DNA of 64,000 nucleotides, taken from assembly GCA_007130865.1 (NCBI GenBank), contig SLRR01000131.1, positions 1 to 64,000 on the forward strand. Reading direction: 5' to 3'. A program made the translations under genes and the position numbers. This DNA comes from Spirochaeta sp. (GTDB taxonomy: Bacteria; Spirochaetota; Spirochaetia; DSM-27196; Alkalispirochaetaceae). Below are positions 47,060 through 54,628 of the stretch, in pieces; position 1 is the stretch's first letter, and each line of letters opens with the position of its first letter. The notes below the pieces were generated by a model, which worked only from the letters and a program-made list of their open reading frames with translations, was not told the DNA's origin and made no database searches.

Positions 47060-48198
47060 GCGCTGAAAAGCTCCTGTCCCTGCACGATCGTCTGCAGTAC
47101 AGTAAGCGTGTCTGCCGCCGTATCATAACGGAAGACCACCAGGTCGGCGGCGCTTCCCTCGGCCAGCGAAAGGGGATAGTCCGGTATCCCCAGGATCTGT
47201 GCAGGATTTTGAGTGCAGAGGCGTAACACCTCCGGCATCGTCCAGCCGGAGGCGCGACGGAAGTTTCCGATCGCCCGGTCAAGTCCGAACGCGGCACCCG
47301 CCAGATAAGGCGTACCCGGTACGCCCAGCCGGCCGTCGGGATGTACCTGTACAGCCACATCTCCCCAGCAGTGTATACCCACCTCAAGGCCCGCCATAGG
47401 AGCAAGGTCACTGACCAGAACGAGACGGTTCTGCCGTTTAACCCGGGCTATAACCCGCAGAACAGCTTCGGGCACGTGAAAACCGTCGGCGATAACCCCC
47501 GCGGTAAGTTCGTCCGCCGCGAGCTGTTCCCAGATGAAATTGCGCAGGCGCGGAAGCTCCGCGGCGCTGCCGTTCCCCAGGTGCGTGGACATCGTGGCTC
47601 CCGCATCGACGGCGGCACGGATCTCGTCCGGCGTCGCCGCGGTATGTCCGATCGACGGGATCACCCCATCGGAACGCAGGCGTTCGATCAGAGGGAGCGC
47701 ACCGGACCGTTCCGGTGCGAGAGTCACGATCCGGATCGCTCCGCCGGACGCATCCTGCCAGTCCTCGTATTCGGCGATACTAGGAGAGCGAATATGTTCC
47801 CGTGGGTGGGCGCCGCGGGGACCATCCAGAGGGGAGATGTAGGGCCCCTCCACGTGAAGACTCGGAACGCTATGAGCCACCAGCTCATCTTCCCGGCGCG
47901 CCTGAGCGATTGTTTTGATCGAACGGACCATCGTATCGGCCGGACCGGTAATGACTGTCGGCAGGTGATGCGTGGTACCCCACCGGGCCAGTTTTTCTAC
48001 GATCGCATGGACATGTTCCGGACGTAATGCAGGAGAGCTGTAATCGAGACCCTCCACTCCGTTAACCTGGATATCCACCAAACCGGGGGCGACAAAAACC
48101 TCGCATTGAGATCGCCGCTCCCGGGACCGGATCAGGCCGTCCCGGATCTCGAGGGATACTCCCTCGCAGTCGGTAACCGAAACCGCTTCAATTCGCAT
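47035..48198 (-). CDS. nagA: N-acetylglucosamine-6-phosphate deacetylase
   Basis: FVAPGLVDIQVNGVEGLDYSSP, HVEGPYISPLDGPRGAHPREHI, IGHTAATPDEIRAAVDAGATMSTHLGNG, LVLVSDLAPMAG. Confidence 0.93.
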   Translation of the reverse strand: MRIEAVSVTDCEGVSLEIRDGLIRSRERRSQCEVFVAPGLVDIQVNGVEGLDYSSPALRPEHVHAIVEKLARWGTTHHLPTVITGPADTMVRSIKTIAQARREDELVAHSVPSLHVEGPYISPLDGPRGAHPREHIRSPSIAEYEDWQDASGGAIRIVTLAPERSGALPLIERLRSDGVIPSIGHTAATPDEIRAAVDAGATMSTHLGNGSAAELPRLRNFIWEQLAADELTAGVIADGFHVPEAVLRVIARVKRQNRLVLVSDLAPMAGLEVGIHCWGDVAVQVHPDGRLGVPGTPYLAGAAFGLDRAIGNFRRASGWTMPEVLRLCTQNPAQILGIPDYPLSLAEGSAADLVVFRYDTAADTLTVLQTIVQGQELFSAQPQRATR

Positions 48199-48240
48199 AA
48201 TTACCGTCCCTGTCCGTTATCATCGCACCTATGACAGGTT

Positions 48241-48264
48241 TAATAATATCTCTAAGTGTTATTA
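48241..48264. promoter_or_regulatory. Inverted repeat TAATAA-N12-TTATTA upstream of nagA (candidate ROK operator)
   Basis: Perfect 6-bp arms, next to a TATAAT (minus strand, 48261-48266). Confidence 0.5.
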
Positions 48265-48316
48265 TATGATACCACGGTTCTGACGAGATACACAGCGTAA
48301 GTGAAAACTGTTTCCG

Positions 48317-49393
48317 TCAGGGACGATGACGAAACGCGGGAATTCGGGCGGAGACACCGGTTTCCCATGCGCTCGGGTTACCGGTCAGAAGAAGGTGATA
48401 CCCCAGGCCCGCCACCATGGCGGCGTTATCCATGCAAAGTATCGGCGGCGGCAGAACCACCTCAACCGACAGTTCCCGTGAAACGTTTTCCAGCTCGCTC
48501 CGCAGATAACTGTTAGCCGCTACGCCGCCTCCCGCGGCAACCCGGGTGATTCCCGTATCTTCAATCGCGTTTCGTACGCGATCTATCACGAGATCTATCG
48601 CCGCTTTCTGAAACCCCGCAGCGATATTTTCCCGAGTTCGGGGAAATCTCTTGTCCCAGAAGCGTTCCAGCTGGTGCACCACCGCGGTCTTCAGCCCGGA
48701 GTAGGAGAAATCGTAGCGGTTGTCGTTTCGGTTCAATCGTGGCCGCGGAAGAGAACACGCCCGGGGATCACCGTCGCGGGCAAGCCGATCGATCGCGGGG
48801 CCGCCGGGGTAGCCCGTTCCAAGAAACGCACTCACTTTATCGTACGCTTCACCGCAGGCGTCGTCGATCGTGGTCCCCAGCACCTGGAGTTCCTCCCGGG
48901 AACGGCTGATCGCCAGGATCGTATGTCCCCCGGAAACGAGAACCACAAGGTACGGATACGATAAGCCGGAGTCCGGGGAGATCGCCCGGCCGGTTATCGA
49001 TCCTTCCGGATCCTGCAGCTGCGCGGCGTACGCGTGAGCGGCCATGTGGTCCACCGCGATCCAGGGGAGTCCGGCAGCAAGAGCGTACCCCTTGGCGAAG
49101 GAAAGACCCACCGCGAGCGAGCCGCTCAGACCGGGCCGGTTGGTTACGGCGATCCCGGTCAGACCGCCGGAGCCCGGGTCGTGCGGTACGATACCCGCTT
49201 CATCGAGAGCACGCTTTACCACCGGGTAGATCTGTTCCGCGTGCGCCCGGGAGGCGGCTTCCGGAACCACCCCGTGATACCGGGCATGCACCCCGCTCTG
49301 ACTCGCCACCACGAGTGAACGGATCCTGGACCCATCCTCTACGACGGCGGCGGAGGTCTCATCACAGGAACTCTCAATACCCAGCGTCAGCAC
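48317..49393 (-). CDS. tsaD: tRNA N6-adenosine threonylcarbamoyltransferase TsaD
   Basis: LTLGIESSCDETSAAVVEDG, NRPGLSGSLAVGLSFAKG, VDHMAAHAYAA, LVSGGHTIL, GGVAANSYLR; GTG start with AGGAGG. Confidence 0.95.
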   Translation of the reverse strand: MLTLGIESSCDETSAAVVEDGSRIRSLVVASQSGVHARYHGVVPEAASRAHAEQIYPVVKRALDEAGIVPHDPGSGGLTGIAVTNRPGLSGSLAVGLSFAKGYALAAGLPWIAVDHMAAHAYAAQLQDPEGSITGRAISPDSGLSYPYLVVLVSGGHTILAISRSREELQVLGTTIDDACGEAYDKVSAFLGTGYPGGPAIDRLARDGDPRACSLPRPRLNRNDNRYDFSYSGLKTAVVHQLERFWDKRFPRTRENIAAGFQKAAIDLVIDRVRNAIEDTGITRVAAGGGVAANSYLRSELENVSRELSVEVVLPPPILCMDNAAMVAGLGYHLLLTGNPSAWETGVSARIPAFRHRP

Positions 49394-50255
49394 CGATCGC
49401 CTCCTGGTACGCGTGCGAAAGCGGTCGAAAACGAAACCCTTCGGCAACGAGTTCGTCCTCCCGCTCGATCAGCAATTGCAACGTTTCGGGAACGGTTACG
49501 TGCCCGATCATGATCACGGAACCGGTCGCGCGGGCGATCTCCAGGGCGAGGTCCAACTGCTCCCGAATCGTGTCGGCCTCCCGGTAATGGTCCAGGAACA
49601 CCTGCCGCACGAGCACGGTCATCCCACGACCGGAGGCTACCGTGGGTACTACGCTGGAAGCGGTCGTGCGGCTGTCCAGAAAGAAGAGCCCTGTCTCAGC
49701 GATGACGTCGAGAATAATCTCCACTACCCGCGGGTCGCTCGTTATACGGCTTCCCATATGGTTGTTCATACCCACAAACCCGGGATACCGTTGCATGTTC
49801 TCCCGAAGAACCGCACGAATCTCCTCCTCGCTCTGATCAGCAAAGATCGCGCCCGGGCCGGGGTCTTCGCCGTTGAGCGCTTCCATCGGCTGGTGAAGAA
49901 TCACCTCGTGGCCCTCGGCAATCGCACGCTTGGTCACCTCCAGACTATGAGGAAGGTCCGGAAGCACCGCGAGTGTATAGGGTCCGCTGAACCCTTTCAG
50001 GCGCTTGATCTCATCTATCGCCTGCCCGGCGTCGTCAAGAACGAGGTAAAGATCGAACTGATCGGCCTCGTCCGGTACGGTCTCGTCCGGAGCGAACTCC
50101 TCATCATCGGGGACGGCCGGTTCCGGTTGTTCCGCCGTCCCCTTCGGGACGCGGTCGCCCCGGGCTCGACGATCCGAGACCACCATAAACGCGATCGCCC
50201 CTGCGGTCACTACCAGGAGAACGATGAGAAAGATGAGTTGTCGCCGATTTATCAT
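49374..50255 (-). CDS. Divergent polysaccharide deacetylase (YibQ-like)
   Basis: LYLVLDDAGQAIDEIKRLKGFSGPYTLAVLPDLPHSLEVTKRAIAEGHEVILHQPMEALNGEDPGPGAIF; FVGMNNHMGSRITSDPRVVEIIL. Confidence 0.88.
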   Translation of the reverse strand: MINRRQLIFLIVLLVVTAGAIAFMVVSDRRARGDRVPKGTAEQPEPAVPDDEEFAPDETVPDEADQFDLYLVLDDAGQAIDEIKRLKGFSGPYTLAVLPDLPHSLEVTKRAIAEGHEVILHQPMEALNGEDPGPGAIFADQSEEEIRAVLRENMQRYPGFVGMNNHMGSRITSDPRVVEIILDVIAETGLFFLDSRTTASSVVPTVASGRGMTVLVRQVFLDHYREADTIREQLDLALEIARATGSVIMIGHVTVPETLQLLIEREDELVAEGFRFRPLSHAYQEAIGADAGY

Positions 50256-50272
50256 CTACCCCCGCCGGAGAT

Positions 50273-51118
50273 TCAGTTTGTCATCATCTCCCGCAGGTGG
50301 TCCGCCTCACGCCGTAGCTTCCTGATCGCCCGCATCTCGATCTGGCGGACGGTCTCGGGAGAGATTCCCATTGTATCGGAAACCTTCTTGAGAGTGTACC
50401 TCTCGCCCCCTTTGAGGGCATAGCGATAGTTCAGAACCGCTCGCTCCCGTTCTTTGAGCGTGTTCAAGCTGTTAATCGTCTCTTCCCGAAGAATATCGCT
50501 CAAGACCTGCGCATCCGGTGAGAAAGAGTAGTCTTCCAGTAGATCCATGATCGTACCGGCATCCTCGTTGATCTCGCTGTCGAGCGACACCGGCGAGATC
50601 GCGGCGTGCATTATCTCCCGGACGTCCTCGACCTTCATGCGGACTTCCTCGGCGATCTCCTCGGTGTTGGGCGCGCGCATCAGGTTCTGACTCAGGAAGT
50701 TATACGCCCGCTGAATACGTTTAAGCGCGTCTTCCTTCCGATGCGGCAGGCGGATCGTCCGCCGGCGATTGGCCATGGAACGAGTTATCGCCTGCTTGAT
50801 CCACCACGCGGCGTAGGTACTGAATCGAACTTCCTTGCGGTAATCGAATCGTGCCGCTGCTTTCAGCAGCCCGAGATTTCCTTCCTGAACGAGGTCGGCC
50901 AGATTCGTGTCCGTCGTTACGTAAGCCTTTGCGATTTTTACGACCAGCCGGAGATTACTCTCGATCAGAACCTTTTTTGCGTCCATATCACCATTCTGGA
51001 TCCGTCGGGACAACGCTTTTTCCTCGTCTGCGCTGAGCAGCGGACTTCTGCGAATCTGAGCATAATAGGCCTGGAGAGAATCATTCTGACTTTGATCGGA
51101 AAATATCTTCTTCGGCAC
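50273..51118 (-). CDS. RNA polymerase sigma-70 family factor, RpoS-like (no region 1.1)
   Basis: LIESNLRLVVKIAKAYVTTDTNLADLVQEGNLGLLKAAARFDYRKEVRFSTYAAWWIKQAITRSMANRRRTIRLP; region 4 HTH; GTG start with TAGGAGG. Confidence 0.92.
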   Translation of the reverse strand: MPKKIFSDQSQNDSLQAYYAQIRRSPLLSADEEKALSRRIQNGDMDAKKVLIESNLRLVVKIAKAYVTTDTNLADLVQEGNLGLLKAAARFDYRKEVRFSTYAAWWIKQAITRSMANRRRTIRLPHRKEDALKRIQRAYNFLSQNLMRAPNTEEIAEEVRMKVEDVREIMHAAISPVSLDSEINEDAGTIMDLLEDYSFSPDAQVLSDILREETINSLNTLKERERAVLNYRYALKGGERYTLKKVSDTMGISPETVRQIEMRAIRKLRREADHLREMMTN

Positions 51119-51140
51119 ACGGACCTCCTACATTCTATGT

Positions 51141-51157
51141 TGCAAAGAGTGTGCCAA
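51141..51157 (-). promoter_or_regulatory. sigma54 (-24/-12) promoter of the RpoS-like gene
   Basis: Minus strand TTGGCACACTCTTTGCA vs consensus YTGGCACGrNNNTTGCW; GG and GC at canonical spacing; predicted +1 at ~51130, SD at 51124-51129. Confidence 0.75.
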
Positions 51158-51240
51158 CCAGCGCCGCAACACAAGCCATCAGCGTAATTCTTTTTAAGTG
51201 AGTAAGTTACGAGCAGGGTTGAATTCGAGGCCGGGAGAAA

Positions 51241-51260
51241 GTGTATATTTATTTATACAC
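51241..51260. repeat. Inverted repeat GTGTATA-N6-TATACAC, candidate upstream activator site
   Basis: Perfect 7-bp arms, centred ~120 bp upstream of the predicted sigma54 start. Confidence 0.6.
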
Positions 51261-51307
51261 AACGCTCCGGGAACTTACGCTTTTACATACAGCCGCTTAT
51301 CAGCCTA

Positions 51308-51622
51308 TCACGGCGTGTGTTGTTTAACAATCATTTCCGCCAATCCAAACCCACCGGTCTTGGTCATCATCTGGGCGTATTCATCGTAGAGCATATCCTC
51401 GTAGAACTCCCCCGCCATTCCGGTGTCTACCAGGCGATTCTCCGGGTTGAGCGTACTGCGCATGCTGTCGAGCATCTGTTTGACAAAAATCGCCTCGAAA
51501 TCGCTCGCCACCTGGCGGAGTTGCTCCTCTCCGGACCCGGAAGGCAACTTGTACCGAAGGTTCTGAAGCTGGAGCTGCGCAAGATTTCCGGGACCGGTTC
51601 CAGTTGTAATTGTATCGCTCAT
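51308..51622 (-). CDS. Flagellar rod-binding protein (FlgJ N-terminal-like)
   Basis: LRQVASDFEAIFVKQMLDSMRSTLNPENRLVDTGMAGEFYEDMLYDEYAQMMTKTGGFGLAEMIVKQ; follows flgG. Confidence 0.88.
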   Translation of the reverse strand: MSDTITTGTGPGNLAQLQLQNLRYKLPSGSGEEQLRQVASDFEAIFVKQMLDSMRSTLNPENRLVDTGMAGEFYEDMLYDEYAQMMTKTGGFGLAEMIVKQHTP

Positions 51623-51665
51623 CGTTCTACCCCTCCCGTATCCGTCGACTCAACGAGCCCGGCTA

Positions 51666-52460
51666 CTACCGCTTCAGTCCGGTGGCTATACCAAGCATGG
51701 AATCACTGGTCTGGATCGCGCGGCTGTTCATCTCGTACGCACGTTGTGCCACGATCATGTTCACCATCTCGTTCACTACGGAAACGTTGGACGTCTCCAG
51801 GAAACGATGAAGAGTCTGCCCCATTCCGTCGAAACCGGGTTGACCCGCGATCGGGCCGCCGCTGGCGGAGGTCTCCTTGAAGAGGTTCTCACCAATCGCG
51901 TTCAGACCAGCCGGATTCACGAACCGATACAGCTCGAGCTGCCCGACTTCCAGAGGATCATCCACGCCGGGGATGTTCACCGTGATACGTCCATCCTGGG
52001 TGATATTGAGCGTCTCCCGGATGAAACCCTCCGGCATGATCACCTCGGGCACCACCCGCAGGCCGTTGTTGGTTACGAGCTGTCCCGTGGAGTCGATCTG
52101 GAACGAACCGTCCCGGCTATACGCAAAGGAACCGTCGTACTGCTGTACCCGGAAGAACCCCTCGCCTTCTATCGCGAGATCACCGACGTTGCCGGTGTTC
52201 TGGAGACTTCCCTGGGTGAAGAGCTTCTGAGTGCCCGCGATATTGACGCCGTGGCCGACCTGAACTCCCACGGGAACCAGTGTCTGCTCCGTTGCGGGCG
52301 TACCGGCGGTCCGTTGCGTCTGGTAGAGAAGGTCCTCAAAATCGGCACGATTCCGCTTGAAACCGGTGGTGTTCACGTTCGAAAGGTTGTTCGAGACCGT
52401 GTCGATATTGAACTGTTGTCCAATCATGCCGGACGCGGCGGTCCACAATGATCTCATCAT
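51666..52460 (-). CDS. flgG: Flagellar basal-body rod protein FlgG
   Basis: MMRSLWTAASGMIGQQFNIDTVSNNLSNVNTTGFKRNRADFEDLLYQT; C-terminal SNVSVVNEMVNMIVAQRAYEMNSRAIQTSDSML. Confidence 0.95.
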   Translation of the reverse strand: MMRSLWTAASGMIGQQFNIDTVSNNLSNVNTTGFKRNRADFEDLLYQTQRTAGTPATEQTLVPVGVQVGHGVNIAGTQKLFTQGSLQNTGNVGDLAIEGEGFFRVQQYDGSFAYSRDGSFQIDSTGQLVTNNGLRVVPEVIMPEGFIRETLNITQDGRITVNIPGVDDPLEVGQLELYRFVNPAGLNAIGENLFKETSASGGPIAGQPGFDGMGQTLHRFLETSNVSVVNEMVNMIVAQRAYEMNSRAIQTSDSMLGIATGLKR

Positions 52461-52499
52461 ACCTCGTTACCCCTCTTCTCCATCACAAGACGGTTTGAA

Positions 52500-53369
52500 T
52501 TACTGTGCACGCAGAACCTCGGCTATCAGGCGGGCCGTACTCTGGTCATGGCTCTGGATCACCTTCTGGTTTGCTTCGTAGGCGCGGTTGACCTCGATCA
52601 TGTTGGTCATTTCCACCACCACATTGATGTTGGCCTTTTCCACGAATCCCTGGAGCACCTGCGGACGTTCCGTCCCGACGAGGTCCACGGCGTCGCCGCT
52701 TTCCCTGGTCACGTTCCAGAGATTCTCTCCCTGCTTGCGGAGATACCGCGTCTCGTCAACGTTCACCAGCCGCACTTGCCCGATCTGAATCGTCTCGTCC
52801 CACTCATTCTCGCGCATCTGGACGAGGCGGTCGGGATCCTGCAGGTACCGTTCGTTGGCAAACACCCGTCCCTGCTGGTCCACGTAAAAGTTATTGGCCT
52901 TCACCTCGATCGGGAAGCCGTCGTCACCCAGCACGGGATAGCCCTGTTGCGTAACAAGCAGACCTTCCGGTCCCAGGGTGAAACTACCGTTCCGGGTGTA
53001 CCGTTCGCCGTACGGCGTGTCCACCACAAAGAATCCGTTCCCCTCGAGGGCGAGGTCAAAGGGGTTCTCCGTGGGGTGTACCGCGCCCTGCTCGAAGATC
53101 GTAAAAACCTCGTTCTGCTCGACGCCGGTGCCGAGTCGCCCCACCACGGGAGCCTTGTCGATCGAACCGATCGGCTCACCGCGGTACGGAAACTGGATCA
53201 CACCCTCGTCACCCATGCGACGGAGCAGTAACTCCGGGAAAGCCTTCTGAACGGAAACGTCCCGCTTGTAACCGACCGTATCGGCGTTTGCGAGGTTATT
53301 GGTCAGCGCGTTGAGCCGATGCTGCTGCGCAGCCATCCCGCTCGCCGCGGTAAAAACACCACGTACCAT
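52500..53369 (-). CDS. flgF: Flagellar basal-body rod protein FlgF-like
   Basis: MVRGVFTAASGMAAQQHRLNALTNNLANADTVGYKRD; C-terminal ANINVVVEMTNMIEVNRAYEANQKVIQSHDQSTARL. Confidence 0.9.
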   Translation of the reverse strand: MVRGVFTAASGMAAQQHRLNALTNNLANADTVGYKRDVSVQKAFPELLLRRMGDEGVIQFPYRGEPIGSIDKAPVVGRLGTGVEQNEVFTIFEQGAVHPTENPFDLALEGNGFFVVDTPYGERYTRNGSFTLGPEGLLVTQQGYPVLGDDGFPIEVKANNFYVDQQGRVFANERYLQDPDRLVQMRENEWDETIQIGQVRLVNVDETRYLRKQGENLWNVTRESGDAVDLVGTERPQVLQGFVEKANINVVVEMTNMIEVNRAYEANQKVIQSHDQSTARLIAEVLRAQ

Positions 53370-53376
53370 GGTCTGA

Positions 53377-53403
53377 ATATCGGCGTCGGCGGGTCGGTGA
53401 TTA
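53377..53403 (-). promoter_or_regulatory. sigma28-like promoter of flgF operon
   Basis: Minus strand TAAT-N15-GCCGATAT, 7 nt before ATG (consensus TAAA-N15-GCCGATAA). Confidence 0.6.
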
Positions 53404-53578
53404 AGAACCAGCAGAAATTAATTCAATCAAGTGTGGACGCCCCGTGAAACGCGGCGTACGAGAGACGCGACGCGGTTACCTAACGCGCGACGCCGCCACG
53501 GACGTTACCACGGATCGCCGCCGCGCAGAGGCTGTCCACGGATAGCCCGCATCGTCGGTAAAGCCGTCGGAAGCAGGC

Positions 53579-53621
53579 GTTCTCAATGTGGGATGTCGGA
53601 ACGACACCCCACATTGAGAAC
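53579..53621. repeat. Long hairpin H1: 20-bp arms (one mismatch), 3-nt loop
   Basis: GTTCTCAATGTGGGATGTCG-GAA-CGACACCCCACATTGAGAAC. Confidence 0.95.
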
Positions 53622-53670
53622 TCGCCAAAAACGTCTTGATTTTGCTTCGTTTCTACGTTGTGGTGGCGTA

Positions 53671-53709
53671 TTCGCAAAGTGAAGGGACGTGGTCCCTTCA
53701 CTTTGCGAA
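53671..53709. repeat. Long hairpin H3: perfect 18-bp arms, 3-nt loop
   Basis: TTCGCAAAGTGAAGGGAC-GTG-GTCCCTTCACTTTGCGAA. Confidence 0.97.
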
Positions 53710-53768
53710 CACCTGCCTCGGAAGGGGCTTTTCAAAACGGTCGGGCTCTGCTATATTCCCGGCATTCC

Positions 53769-53840
53769 GCCAAGGTAGCTCAGGGGCAGAGCAGCTCACT
53801 CGTAATGAGCAGGTCGTCGGTTCGAATCCGACTCTTGGCT
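53769..53840 (+). tRNA. tRNA-Thr (CGT)
   Basis: GCCAAGGTAGCTCAGGGGCAGAGCAGCTCACTCGTAATGAGCAGGTCGTCGGTTCGAATCCGACTCTTGGCT; anticodon loop CTCGTAA; TATATT -10 at 53752-53757. Confidence 0.94.
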
Positions 53841-53898
53841 ATCGTGAAGCCGGTTGTCGGAGGACGGCAACCGGTTGCGTTTCTGTCCTGCAATACCG

Positions 53899-53926
53899 CA
53901 GGCCCTGCTTATGCAGAGCCTGGTTT
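53899..53926 (+). terminator. Terminator-like hairpin downstream of tRNA-Thr
   Basis: CAGGC-c-CTGC-TTAT-GCAG-a-GCCTG followed by GTTTT; a second hairpin CCGGTTG/CAACCGG at 53850-53874. Confidence 0.55.
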
Positions 53927-54016
53927 TACGGCAACCGGGAATCCGGTGTTGTACCATTCGGTCAACTGCCCCGTGCAGTCGGAGCTCGTCTAACGCTGCA
54001 GATTCCGCACAAAGAC

Positions 54017-54529
54017 TCAGCCTTCCTGTTCCAGCTCCCAGGTCTCGCGCATATCATTGATTACTTTTGCCCATTCGTCGCTTACGATTGTTTCCATATT
54101 TTCTTCCAGTTCAGCTCTCGCCGCGGTCGATTCTGCGCGCAGGTCCGCGGCATAATCCGCTGTCCACTGAGCCCGGATCTCGGGTAAGGCGGCTTCCCAC
54201 CGCGCGTTCGCCTCGTTCTCGGCGTTTGTGACGGTTGTTAAGAGAGCTCTTCCTTCAGTAGCTTCCGCCGAACCGGGCTGGTGCTCGAATAACATCTCCA
54301 GCGACTCGGAAGCCTGCGCGTAGTTTCCCGCGGCAAGTTGTTCCTCCGCGTCCGCGAGCAGTCTGCCCGCCTCGAAACGCGAGGTGTCGAGCGCCTGACT
54401 CAGTTGGTCTATCCGGTCGTTGGCGTTGTTCACGACGGTGAAGCTCATGACGGCGAATACCAGCAGTCCACCTGCCAGCATCGCGACGACACGGTTTACC
54501 GTCAATCTTGTCTTCTCGTTCATACTCAT
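54017..54529 (-). CDS. Hypothetical membrane-anchored coiled-coil protein
   Basis: MSMNEKTRLTVNRVVAMLAGGLLVFAVMSFTVV TM then helical Glu/Ala-rich region; SD GGAG. Confidence 0.7.
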   Translation of the reverse strand: MSMNEKTRLTVNRVVAMLAGGLLVFAVMSFTVVNNANDRIDQLSQALDTSRFEAGRLLADAEEQLAAGNYAQASESLEMLFEHQPGSAEATEGRALLTTVTNAENEANARWEAALPEIRAQWTADYAADLRAESTAARAELEENMETIVSDEWAKVINDMRETWELEQEG

Positions 54530-54628
54530 ATCGTTCTCCGATTTCTGTTCCCCGCACGCGTTCGATGCGGGTTATTAGGGCGAAGCTGATCCGGCCGATC
54601 GTCTCCGATGACGGTGTTCCGGACCGAA

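Noticed and set aside
53579-53709. CRISPR array
   Set aside because: Only two related palindromes, no regular repeat/spacer pattern and no cas genes.
53579-53768. T-box or aminoacyl-tRNA-type riboswitch upstream of tRNA-Thr
   Set aside because: No T-box sequence (TGGNACCGCG) or specifier loop, and the tRNA has its own -10 after the hairpins.
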